Shown: piece after piece, positions 12,215-22,786 of the stretch | Layout: the number at the start of each line of letters is the position of its first letter | Numbering within the stretch: position 1 is the stretch's first letter | DNA from: Hevea brasiliensis | Taxonomy: Eukaryota > Streptophyta > Magnoliopsida > Malpighiales > Euphorbiaceae | Length of the DNA: 64,000 nt | Direction of reading: 5' to 3' | Assembly (NCBI RefSeq): GCF_030052815.1 | Contig: NC_079510.1 | Coordinates: 24,550,823-24,614,822 of the forward strand | The notes under the pieces: generated by a model | What the model was told of the DNA's origin: nothing | Seen by the model: only the letters and a program-made list of their open reading frames with translations | Database searches by the model: none | Program-made: the position numbers and the translations under genes

Positions 12215-13110
12215 AATGCCATGGTGAAAACCAACTCAAGTTCAAAATATATTTGGCACTTAAGGTTATGTCATGTTGCAGAAGATAGGATTGCAAAACT
12301 GGAGAAAATGGGGATTCTATCCTCATTGGGCTCGAGCCTACTCCAACTTGTGAATCTTGCCTTCAAGGCAAAATGACTAGAACACCCTTTGTTGGACAAG
12401 GGCTAAGAGCTGAAAATATTTTGGAACTAATACATAGTGATGTATGTGGTCCGTTTAAAGAAATGGCTAGAGGGGGCTTTCATTATTTTATTACCTTTAC
12501 TGATGATAAATCAAGGTTTGGGTATTTGTATTTGATGAAATACAAACATGAATCCTTTGAAAAGTTTAAAGAATTTAAATCTGAAGTAGAAAATCAAACA
12601 GGAAAGAGTATTAAAGCTCTTCGATCAGATCGTGGAGGTGAATATTTGAGTACTGAATTTGATGAATACTTGAGAGAGCATGGCATTGTTTCTCATCTGA
12701 CTCCTCCAGGAACGCCACAGCTAAATGGTGTATCTGAAAGGAGAAATCGTACCCTATTGGATATGGTACGTAGTATGATGAGCTATACGGATATGCCAAT
12801 CACCTTTTGGGGATTTGCATTAGAATCAGCTTTATATATTCTGAATAGGATTCCATCAAAATCAGTTTCTTCCACACCTTATGAGATATGGCATGGAAGA
12901 AAACCAAGTCTTAAGCATGTTAAGATTTGGGGTTGTCCAGCTTATATCAAAAAGCTGAACACTGATAAATTGGAGACCAGATCAGAAAGAGGTCGATTTG
13001 TTGGATATCCAAAAGATAGTTTTGGATATTATTTTTATTTGCCTACTTCACAAAAGGTTGTGATAAGTAGAGATGCCACATTTCTTGAACAAAAGTTTGT
13101 TCAAGAAGGA
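12215..13110 (+). pseudogene. Copia GAG-pre-integrase and integrase
   Basis: GAG-pre-integrase motif WHLRLCHVAEDRI at about 12255-12300, a frame change near 12340, then the integrase core in the 599-codon open frame beginning at 12373. The catalytic triad is visible: D in LIHSDVCGPF, D in RSDRGGEYLS, E in NGVSERRNRTLLDM. The C-terminal GKxPxLKHxKxWGC motif follows. Integrase inserts the cDNA. The expected protease between the zinc knuckle and this domain is absent; only some 25 bases separate the two. Confidence 0.88.
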
Positions 13111-13329
13111 GGCAAAGGAAAGCAAATAGAGTTAGAATTGGAGAATTCTGATCAACCAACAGATCAGATGGATATAGATCCATCTAGTCAACCTATACCC
13201 ATTGATGAAACATCTACAGCTGTTCCTCGTAGAACAACTAGGGTATCTCACCCACCAGTGAGATATGGTTTTCTTCATGAAGAAGAACAAGAGTTGTCTA
13301 CTCATGAAGAAGTAGATCATGGAGATGAT

Positions 13330-14172
13330 CCACTTACCTATGAAGAAGCTATATCAGATATAGACTCTTCAAAATGGATTGATGCTATGAAATCCGAGAT
13401 TGATTCCATGTATAAGAATCAAGTTTGGGATCTTGTTGATCCACCTGAAGGTATTGTACCTATAGGGAACAAATGGGTTTTCAAGAAGAAAATTGGTTCT
13501 GATGGAAAGGTAGAGACCTATAAGGCAAGGCTAGTAGCGAAAGGGTTTCGCCAAAGGCAAGGAATAGACTATGAGGAGACTTTCTCACCTGTTGCCATGC
13601 TTAAATCAATTAGGATTTTATTAGCAATAGCTGCATACTATGATTATGAGATTTGGCAGATGGATGTCAAAATGCCTTTTCTCAATGGATACATTGAAGA
13701 AAACATTTTCATGGAACAACCTAGGAGTTTTGAATTCCAAGATGGTTCCAAGGTATGCAAGCTAAAGCGATCCATTTATGGGTTGAAACAAGCTTCGAGG
13801 AGTTGGAACATTCGCTTTGATGAAGCCATTAAGTCATTTGGTTTTATAAAAAATGAGGATGAGCCGTGTGTATGTAAGAAAGTTAGTGATAATGCTGTCA
13901 CTTTCCTTGTCTTATATGTGGATGACATTTTGTTGATGGGTAATGACACAGATATGTTGACAACTGTAAAGGTATGGTTGTCAAATACATTCTCTATGAA
14001 AGACTTAGGGGAGGCAACCTATGTTCTTGGAATTTGCATCTATAGAGATAGAGCGAAAAGAATAATTGGTTTATCCCAAAGTCTATACTTGGAAAAGGTG
14101 TTAAAGAGTTTTAACATGCTTGATTCCAAGAGAGGATTGTTACCAAGTGAGACATGGTATCCACCTTTCTAA
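13330..14172 (+). CDS. Copia reverse transcriptase (open part of pol)
   Basis: Continuous with the integrase in the 12373-14172 frame. Typical copia RT motifs: NKWVFKKKIGSDGKVETYKA, LVAKGFRQRQGIDYEETFSP, QMDVK..FLNG, KLKRSIYGLKQASR and the catalytic YVDD within LVLYVDDILLMGND. The usual DVKTAFLNG reads DVKMPFLNG. The frame stops at 14172, before RNase H. The catalytic motif looks intact, but without protease and with a broken RNase H the element cannot move on its own. Confidence 0.88.
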   Translation, partial: PLTYEEAISDIDSSKWIDAMKSEIDSMYKNQVWDLVDPPEGIVPIGNKWVFKKKIGSDGKVETYKARLVAKGFRQRQGIDYEETFSPVAMLKSIRILLAIAAYYDYEIWQMDVKMPFLNGYIEENIFMEQPRSFEFQDGSKVCKLKRSIYGLKQASRSWNIRFDEAIKSFGFIKNEDEPCVCKKVSDNAVTFLVLYVDDILLMGNDTDMLTTVKVWLSNTFSMKDLGEATYVLGICIYRDRAKRIIGLSQSLYLEKVLKSFNMLDSKRGLLPSETWYPPF

Positions 14173-14892
14173 AGAGATGTCTCTAAAGACACCAAGAAAG
14201 AGATAAGATGGCCAGATTCCATATGCTTCGCTATTGGAAGTTTAATGTATGCAATGTTGTGTACTAGGCCTGATATCGCATATGTCGTTAGTTTGACTAG
14301 CGGTATCAATCCAATCCAGTTTAGAACACTAGATAGTCACAAGAATATCCTTAAGTACTTGAGAAGAACTAAGGATTTATTCTTGATATATGGAGGTGGA
14401 GACTTGCTATTAGATGGTTATACCGATTCGATTTCCAATCGATATCGATGATAGAAAGTCTACCTCTGGATATGTGTTCATTTGTAATGGAGGTGCATCG
14501 GTGGAAGAGTTCCAAACAGAGCACGATCACGATTCCACTATCGAGGTCGAGTATATTGTTGCATCGATGTCGCAAAAGAAGTCGCTTGGATAAAGAAGTT
14601 CGTGATGTAACTTACATGAGTTCCTTCCATTGAGTCAGCGGTTCCACTACACCGTGACAATAATGGAGCAATCATACTGAGCTAAGGAACTAAGGTCTCA
14701 CCGTAAATCCAAACACATAGAAAGGCGCTACCACATTATCGGAGAAATAGTTGGGCAAGGCGATGTAGCCATGCAGAAAATAGCATCACCAAAATCCAAA
14801 TGATCCATTCACTAAGCCTATGTCACAGACTCGCTTAGACCGACATCTTGAGAAGATAGGTCTAAGATATTGTAATGAATGGCTCTAGTGCT
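14173..14892 (+). pseudogene. Copia RNase H, heavily corrupted
   Basis: Fragments of the copia RNase H can be read in different frames: MYAMLCTRPDIAYVVSL, then DRKSTSGYVF-like and EYIV-like pieces. There are many small changes at places where relatives have CAG or CTG, for example ACTATCGAGGTCGAGTAT and AAGAAGTCGCTTGGAT. The domain ends just before the polypurine tract. The clustered changes look more like sequence error than decay; see findings. Confidence 0.7.
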
Positions 14893-14902
14893 AGTGGGAG
14901 AT
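14893..14902 (+). other. Copia polypurine tract
   Basis: AGTGGGAGAT directly before the 3' LTR start TGTTAG; the usual primer for plus-strand synthesis in copia elements. Confidence 0.8.
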
Positions 14903-17000
14903 TGTTAGTAGTTTTAGTTAGATCATATAATTTATTATTTATCTTGTTCATGTTTTTATTAATAAATTGCATTTCCACTTTTACATTTACATTATATATT
15001 TATTTTTAATAGAAAAGTTACATTGATATTTTGTTAGAAATATTATTCTTAATTTTTTAAGAATATGAGTGACAATATTTCTAGCACAAAGTATCATAAA
15101 TAGGTTCACAATCGAGGATACTTCATAATAAGGACATGACTTATCCGTAAAGATTGTATTCATGTTTGTTCCCAAGTTATTTATATGAGATATAAATAAG
15201 ATGGAATGGTGAGTCTCATGCCATATAACAAACATGATAGGCACTTATAAATGATAAGTAGGTCGAACAGTGACACTTATGACAAGCACATGGAGTTTAC
15301 TCTTGTCAATGTTTTGTCATAAATCATATCAAGGCATATAATCTTTAGACTGAGATAGCACAGCTTATCTTGTATATAGGTAGTTTGAGTTTGATAATCG
15401 CTTTCATACTTGTACTATGTATGGGTATATGGGCATGTGTTGGCTCTGCTAGTTATATATGGAGGTAGGTGTTGATCAAGAAGGAATCTGTTCTCTAAGT
15501 AAATAGAGATAAAATCCTATGTTCATTTAATTGTTCTTGATGTTTCAAGTTCCTGCCAGACAGATAGATTTATTCGTAAAAGAGTTTCGATGAGAAAAAT
15601 CTTTTAATCAAGAACTGGAATTAAAAGAGAACATAATATTCATAGCAAATGGAGTTTGACATAAACCATGACTCAAACTTGAGTTGGGATTTTGTAATGC
15701 AGAGATTCTAGTGCATGGTAACATATGATTATAGGTTCATTTAAGGTAAATCTTATTACTAATTGGGTGGCCATGGCATGCTATGCTAGGTGTTAACCAT
15801 GGTCTATGAGGTTCATAAAATGATTTAGAGAAATCATTTATGGTAAGAAAGAGTTCGATGATATTAAGAGTTGATATCATGTCTCATTGCCAATTAGTGA
15901 TGAGCCTAGTAAGTCACACACATACACAAGTTATCACCTATTTAAATATGATTTAATTAATTAATTAAAGAGTTTAATTGATTAATTAAATAGATTTGGT
16001 TTGCAATTAAATTGCAAAGTCCCTAGCATGACTTGAAACCAAATCTAGATTATTGGATGTGTAGTATAAATTAAATTTATATTTAAAGTGTTTAAATATG
16101 AATTTAATTGATGAGAAATTAATTAATAGAGATTAATTAATTAATTTATATTTGATATAAATTAATTAGAAGAAGAAAATAATTATTTTGGGTTAAGAAC
16201 TCAAAATTAAGACACAGGGCATTTTGGTCATTTCATTACAGGACACGTGGCACCATGAGATGGTGACACATGGCATAACACATAAGCTTACAAATAATTT
16301 TAATCATGTAAGATGATTAAAATCAAGATTAAATATAGGTTTGACACTTGGCACAATGTGATTGGGTCACTTAAACCTAGAGCTAATCAAAAGGTGACAT
16401 GTGGCTAGGGTTTAATGTGTTAACCTAGCTATTTAAGTGGGGTTATGAAAAGAAAACACAACCAGCAGCCTCTCCTCTCATTTGTCACGCCATTTTGAGC
16501 CTCTCCAGCTATTTCTCTTCATCTCTCATCAATTCAAAGAGATTAGCCATCAATCTCTTGAATTAAGAACACTAGAAATTGTTTCTAGTGTCCTGTTTAC
16601 ATCTCTAATCTCTTAAAAGGCAGAACTTGAATTTCTAATTAATAGAAAAGGTTTTAGAAGCTATTCAAGGGCTGCCATAGGTGTTCTTGGTGTGGACAAG
16701 CTAGAGGGACAACATCTGGTGTCCTGAAGACGAATCTCAAAGGCGCAGACACGCTGCAGCACATCAAGAGATTAGTGTAATCGTTCTTGATTTAATCTAG
16801 GGCTCTAAAATTAATCTAATTAATTTTAAAATCTTAAATGGCAAATACAGATCCAAAAACATATTAAAAGAGTTTTAATATGTTGTTTATCATTGAAATC
16901 AAATAGATAAAAATAAATCTTGCATGGTGCATGTGACCCTAGGTGAAAATTTTTGAATTCAATGGTATAATCTTGTGTTTTTCACGCTTCCGTTCCTTCA
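14903..17000 (+). repeat. Copia 3' LTR
   Basis: Matches the 5' LTR closely from about 15050 onward. The first 150 bases differ markedly (TGTTAGTAGTTTTAGTTAG against TGTTAGTAGTATGCCCTAG), and small deletions occur near 15268, 15490 and 15555. Ends CCTTCA, followed by target duplication CGCAG. Confidence 0.92.
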
Positions 17001-17005
17001 CGCAG

Positions 17006-17585
17006 GAGGAGCAAGATGCCCCGGACGTCATCAGGGGTACGTTCTCCCTCTACACTACATCTGTGCATGCATTGGTGGATCCAGGATCCACTCATTCATG
17101 CATCTGCATCAACCTACCCGTAGAAAGGGGGATACTAGTAGGGGAGAGTGACCAAGACATTCTGGTCACTAATCCATTGGGCCACAGTGTAGTGGTGAAC
17201 AAAGTACACAAGGGTTGCCCGTTAAGGATTCAGGGGTATGAATTCTTGGCAGACCTAATTGAGTTGCCCTTCCATGAGTTTGACGTGATTTTGGGAATGG
17301 ACTGGTTGTCACGTCATCAGGCAATAGTTGATTACAAATTGAAGAGAATTTCTTTGAAAACTTATGAAGGTAATGAGATCACTGTTGTGGGTGAAAGGAC
17401 AGATTTCCTGTCCAATGTTATCTCAGCCACAGTTGCAAGAAGAATGATGAGAAAAGGCTGTGACGCCTACCTAGCACATGTGGTGGATACTAGGCAGGCT
17501 AAGCCAAACCTGAGTGACATACCCATAGTAAAAGACTTCCCAGATGTGTTTCCTAAAGAATTACCTGGTTTGCCACCAGAAAGGG
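17006..17585 (+). pseudogene. Element A protease, separated from gag
   Basis: Retroviral-type aspartic protease of Gag-Pol. The active-site region reads ALVDPGSTHSCICINLPV, with DPG in place of the common DSG/DTG, as in B and C. ILGMDWLSRHQAIVD follows about 90 residues later. Adjacent spacer motif [15 protein letters not shown] marks the border with RT. The 5' part is cut off by the copia insertion, and a frame break lies near 17600. Confidence 0.85.
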
Positions 17586-18480
17586 AAGTTGAATTTGCTA
17601 TTGAGACATCACGGCACAAAGACCCATTTCCATTGCTCCTTATAGGATGGCACCCATCGAATTGAGGGAGTTGAAAACTCGGTTGCAAGAGTTGCTTGAT
17701 AAGGGGTTCATACGCCCAAAGGTGTCATCGTGGGAGCTCGGTCGTTTGTAAAGAAAAAGGATGGGACTTTGAGGCTATGCATCGATTACCGGCAGTTGAA
17801 TAAAGTGACTGTGAAGAACAAATATCCTTTGCCTAGAATTGATGATCTGTTTGATCAGTTGAAGGGAGCAGGAGTATTTTCCAAAATTGATCTCAGATCA
17901 GGGTATCATCAGTTGAGGGTGAAGGATGCAGATGTGCCAAAGACTGCATTCAGGACCCGATATGGGCATTATGAGTTCCTAGTGATGCCCTTTGGCCTAA
18001 CAAATGCACCTGCAATATTCATGGACCTTATGAACTGTATCTTCCATCCATACTTAGATCGGTTCGTAGTGGTCTTTATTGATGATATTTTGGTGTATTC
18101 CAAGACCAGGGAAGAACATAATGAGCATTTAAGGATTGTTCTGCAAACCCTGAGAGAAAAGAAGCTGTATGCTAAGTTGTCCAAGTGTGACTTTTGGTTG
18201 AATGAGATTGCATTCCTTGGACACATAGTGTCAGCTGATGGGATTAGGGTGGATCCCAAGAAAATAGAAGCAGTGATGGAATGGAAGCCTCCCAGGAATA
18301 CAACTAAGGTCAGAAACTTCTTGGGGCTAGCTGGGTATTACAGGAGATTTGTGAAGGGATTTTCCTTAATAGCTGCTCCAATGACCAAGTTATTGCACAA
18401 GAATGTTAGATTTGACTGGAATGACAAGTGTCAGACCAGTTTTGAGAAGTTGAAGGCTATGTTGACAGAGGCACCGGTTA
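17586..18480 (+). pseudogene. Element A reverse transcriptase
   Basis: Open from 17730 as [20 protein letters not shown] through [32 protein letters not shown], catalytic FIDD in [13 protein letters not shown], and [15 protein letters not shown], the standard Ty3/gypsy RT blocks. The link to protease is broken around 17600-17740 by several small changes (B and C keep more of GVSPWGAP-type spacing), and the frame shifts again near 18480 before RNase H. RT copies element RNA into DNA in virus-like particles. Confidence 0.88.
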
Positions 18481-19633
18481 ACACAAAAGGTCGTGAAAGG
18501 ACTTTGTGGTCTACAGTGATGCCTCTCATAACGGGTTAGGGTGTGTACTAATGCAAGAGGGGAAGGTGGTCGCTTATGCTTCCAGGCAGCTAAGGCCACA
18601 TGAACAGAATTACCCAACCCATGATCTAGAGCTTGCAGCAATTATCTTCGCACTGAAGATATGGAGGCATTACTTGTATGGTGAAAAGTGCTACATTTAC
18701 AAAGACCACAAAAGTCTGAAATATTTGCCAACTCAGAAGGAACTCAACCTTAGACAGAGACGGTGGATTGAATTCCTGAAGGACTATGATTGTGTAATTG
18801 ACTACCATCCTGGGAAGGCAAATGTAGTTGCTGATGATTTGAGCAGAAAATCCATGATAGCTTTGAGATCATTGAATGCCCGTCTATCTTTGGTTCGAGA
18901 TGGAGCTATTTTGGCTGAGTTGCAAGTGAGGCCAAACCTGTTATAGCAGATTTTAGATGGGCAGAAGGTAGATGAGAAGCTAATGGCTATTATGAGCAAA
19001 ATCTCAGAGGGAAAAGCAACTGACTATGGGGTGAAAGCAGATGGGTGTCTGTACTACAAAGGAAGAGTATGTGTACCAGATGATGGGGAATTGAAGGCCA
19101 GTATTCTGAAAGAGGCACATACCAGTGTTTATGCTATGCACCCAGGAAGTACAAAAATGTATCATGATCTGAAACTTCAGTATTGGTGGCCTGGTATGAA
19201 GAAGGACATAGCTGACTATGTGACTAAATGCTTGACATGTCAGCAAGTCAAGGCAGAACATCAAGTTCCATCAGGTTTGCTACAGCCTATACGCATACCT
19301 GAATGGAAATGGGATCGGGTCACCATGGATTTTGTGAGTGGTCTACCTCTCACCCAGAAGAAACATGATGCAGTATGGGTGATAGTTGATAAATTGACAA
19401 AGTCAGCACACTTTCTGCCAGTTAGGACTGACTACTCACTGAAGAAGTTAGCAGAATTGTATATCAGTGAGATAGTTAGACTACATGGAATTCCACTTTC
19501 CATCATATCTTATCGGGACCCAAGGTTTACATCGAGATTTTGGAAGAAGTTGCATGAGTCCTTGGGTACACAACTCCACTTTAGCACAGCATTCCATCCT
19601 CAGACGGATGGGCAATCCGAAAGAGTAATCCAG
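18481..19633 (+). pseudogene. Element A RNase H and integrase core (exon 1)
   Basis: RNase H: D of [12 protein letters not shown] of DLELAAII, D of the [10 protein letters not shown] block and D of NVVADDLSR. One nonsense codon, TAG at 18944-18946, where B and C have CAG. Integrase follows in the same frame: H2C2 zinc finger (HTSVYAMH ... CLTCQQVK), then the DDE core with D in [10 protein letters not shown] and E in GQSERVIQ. The middle catalytic Asp is Tyr ([16 protein letters not shown] in B and C), which should inactivate it. Exon 1 ends exactly after the VIQ codons, at the intron. Confidence 0.88.
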
Positions 19634-19707
19634 GTAAACAATTGAACCAATTGAATTAATACAACTATTGAATTAAAATGATAATAATAACATGAAATAT
19701 ATGTCAG
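19634..19707 (+). other. 74-bp GT-AG intron in element A integrase
   Basis: Donor CAG|GTAAAC and acceptor ATATGTCAG|G, phase 0, AT-rich. Read through, it gives VNN then stop. Removing it joins ERVIQ to VLEDMLR, restoring the usual gypsy integrase sequence. B (29827-29900) and C (37883-37957) have the same intron at the same codon. Splicing is inferred, not shown. Confidence 0.75.
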
Positions 19708-20438
19708 GTCCTTGAGGATATGCTGAGGGGTTGTGTCATTGAGTTAGAGGCAAGTTGGGATAGATACCTCCCACTGGCAAAATTTGCATACAACAATAGC
19801 TACCAAGCTAGTATCCAAATGGCCCCGTATGAAGCACTGTATGGGAGGAAATGTAGAACTCTAGTGTGCTGGACTGAATTGGGCGAAGACAACCGTGGGG
19901 CTGCACTGTGAAACAGATCGAGGACAAAGTGAAACTAATCAAAGCCAACTGAAAGTTGCCTCGCATGCATGTAAATCTTATGCCGACCTGAAGAGAAAAG
20001 AAATAGAATATGCGGTTGGCGACAAAGTGTTCCTCAAAGTGTCACCGTGGAAGAAAGTATTGAGGTTTGGAAGAAAAGGTAAGTTAAGCCCTAGGTTCAT
20101 TGGCCCATATGAAGTCATTGAACGTGTGGGTCCAGTGGCCTATAGGCTAGCTTTACCACCAGAGCTGGATAAGATCCACAATGTGTTCCACGTGTCCATG
20201 CTCAGAAGATACTGCTCAGATCCTTCACATGTCATCTCCAGGGAAGAAATTGAAATACAGCCGGATTTGACATATGAAGAAGAACCTCTACGGATCCTGC
20301 CTCGGGAAGTGAAAGAGTTGAGAAATAAGCAGATTCCACTGGTGAAAGTGCTTTGGAGGCACCACAACACCGAGGAGGCAACTTGGGAAAGTGAAGAAAC
20401 GATGAGGCAACAGTTCCCTCAACTGTTTGCATCAGGTA

Positions 20439-20458
20439 AAATTTCGAGGACGAAATTT
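20439..20458 (+). other. Hairpin before the polypurine tract
   Basis: Perfect 8-bp arms AAATTTCG and CGAAATTT around AGGA, at the end of pol just before the polypurine tract. Copies: 30635-30654 in B (one mismatch) and 37128-37147 in C (one changed base). The CGAGGACGAA core is a familiar mark of Tekay/Del-type 3' ends. Confidence 0.7.
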
Positions 20459-20463
20459 AAATT

Positions 20464-20474
20464 AGAGGGAAGAG
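20464..20474 (+). other. Element A polypurine tract
   Basis: AGAGGGAAGAG, one base before the 3' LTR. B and C have AGAGGGGAAGAG here. Confidence 0.9.
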
Positions 20475-20475
20475 T

Positions 20476-21511
20476 TGTAACACCCTCCCTGTAGCAACTC
20501 CGTACATTCTACTGTCCCGGTGACCAGTGTTGGTCCGGACAGCTAGAACGATCGGAAAAATATTTAAACTAAAGTGAGGGACCATAATTATCTCAAATAT
20601 TAATAAGAAAAAATTTAGAAATAAATTTTAGAAATAAAATACAACCAAGTTAAATGAGCCGGTGCCCAAGCGATGGGTAACCCAGAGGGAAGTTGCGGTT
20701 CTTGCAACTAGGAGCCCTAGACCCGGGGAAAAATTCATAAAATAATTTTTGGGACTCCAGAGGAGGGTCATTGAGGTTCCTATAGCATTAGAATGCCAAG
20801 AAAATATTTAGAAAATTTTTTCAATCAGTACAGACAATTTTGACCCGTTAAGCCAAACGGAGGGCATTTTGGTCATTTCGCCTTCAGAGACGATTTTTGG
20901 CCGACTTGTCCAATTGAGTAAATAATTATTATGACATAAAATATGAATAAACATTACTAAAAATTAAATTGAAAATGAGTAGAGATGAAAAGAAAAGAAA
21001 AATAAAGAAAATTAGGGATAATGATATCACATGATGTCATTATCTTACTCCCAACCAATCACAAGTTAACAAGCATTCTTAAAACACTTAAAAGAGTCAA
21101 AATAGACCAAAAAAATTCTGGTCTTCTTCTTCTCCTTCAGCCAGCCGAAACCCTTCTCCCCTCTCCCTCCATTGATTCTCAATTAAAGCTCCCTTTCTCT
21201 CTTTGTTTCACTACTAAACCCTAGACACCTTTCATTAAAACTTGTCCATACCTCTTGGGAAAGTGTTTGGCAGCCTAGAAAAGGAAAGAAAGTGAAGTTT
21301 AAGTTTGGAAAATTCTGCCCTACAAGAGGTTAGTGCTTATTTATGCATATATTTCTTTTATTCCATGTTAGGGACTTGAAATTAATATGAAATTGTGAAT
21401 TAAATGGACTAAAACTCATGTGTATGTATGCCATGGAATTCGGCTGCCTAGTGAGGGTTATGACTTTGATGGTTTAGATGGGCTTAGAGTGGATTAGAGA
21501 GGGTGTTTAAA

Positions 21512-21568
<57 letters not shown>

Positions 21569-22786
21569 AATGAAAGTGTTAACTAAGGTGTGTGGTGTGA
21601 ATCATAATGGGAAATTAGGGTTTTGGGAGTGAAATTTGGACTTGGCTTTTGAAATGATGAGTGAACATTCTAATGGTCAATTTGTGACCATTTGAGGTAA
21701 GTTGACCATAATTTGAAGTGAACTAGAGTGTTACAAACCAAATTGGTAGGCTGCCTAGTGACAGCAGCAGGTGAGGCTGTGAATCCAGCCTGTTTGGACT
21801 GCCATATCTTTGGCTGTGTAGATTCAATTGGTATTTGGCCAATTGGACATGAAACTAGACACATAATGGCACAATTTTGCTAAAGAAACCATGCCCAAAA
21901 GACCAAAGCAAGTGGACCAAAAACTGGCCCCAATCCGGATACCCTGCAACCAGAATCTGCAGAATGACCAAATGAACAGTAATTTTTCATTTAGACATAA
22001 ATCATTGCAGAATGGGTCAATTGACCTGAAACTTTTACAGCAACAAGTTAAGATATAGACAAACAACTTTCATGAAGAAACCTACCCCAAATTATGACCA
22101 GAACCTATCCAACAAGGCAGTGGCAGTCACTGTTCACTGCACTGTAGATATGGTCAATTCTGCAGTTTTGCAATCCGGCCAGCTATGGTTTTTGGACCAT
22201 ATCTGGAGCTACAAAACTCCAAATGGAGTGATTCAAAAAACGAAATTCAACTAGACAAAATAAGGAATAACTTTCATGTTTACCATTTCCTCAAATTCCC
22301 ACTGTAACAGTCACTAATGGAACAGTAAATTTAGGGTACAAAAGCTGAAAATTCTGCTCCCTTAGTTCTAAGCTTAGAAATGGTATTGGTAATTAATTCC
22401 AACAAGTTTTGAATGCAAAATGTGGTACATTGGGGGTGTTAAAACCAATGTACCTATTTTCTATCCAAAAGTCAACATTTTTATTGACCAATGAGGTGAA
22501 TAGTAACACCAAAACTTGAAATTCAAAAATTGAAGAATTCAAAAGTATAAAATGCCCTGGTATACCTAACAAGATTGGTTTGGATAGTTTGGCATGCCAA
22601 TAGGGTTCGATTAGAAGATCGCACATGGCAATATGCCATTCTGTGATTCATGGCTTTTAGCCATTCTGACCTTGTGTTGAGATTTGGCCTTGTGCCTGAT
22701 GTTATTACAGCTTATTAGCTGTTCTGTTGCACACCGGGAGATGCATATGTGACCGATGGTGTGTCGGCCCGAGGTACTAGATACCA
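20476..22786 (+). repeat. Element A 3' LTR, part 1
   Basis: Nearly identical to 3009-5305, including the expanded TA repeat. Interrupted by element B after the target bases TACCA; the original reads GATACCCAGTGCC, as at 5302-5314. Confidence 0.93.

Larger units (their letters stand above)
7490..17000 (+). mobile_element. Ty1/copia element inserted in element A
   Basis: Bounded by TGTTAG...CCTTCA, with target duplication CGCAG at 7485-7489 and 17001-17005. LTRs of 2,097 and 2,098 bp (7490-9586, 14903-17000), primer site at 9589, polypurine tract before the 3' LTR. Order is gag-integrase-RT-RNase H, the copia order, but the protease is missing. Apart from their first 150 or so bases the two LTRs are nearly identical, suggesting a recent insertion. 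It separates element A's nucleocapsid from its protease. Confidence 0.93.
19708..20494 (+). pseudogene. Element A integrase C-terminus with chromodomain (exon 2)
   Basis: Begins VLEDMLRGCVIELE, continues through [20 protein letters not shown], then a frame break near 19885-19900. The second part contains the GPY/F module (RFIGPYEVIERVGPVAYRL) and a C-terminal chromodomain (PLVKVLWRHHNTEEATWESE). Chromodomains bind modified histone tails and steer integration into heterochromatin. The end is shifted relative to B, where GKF is followed by a stop; here reading runs into the LTR. Confidence 0.85.
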
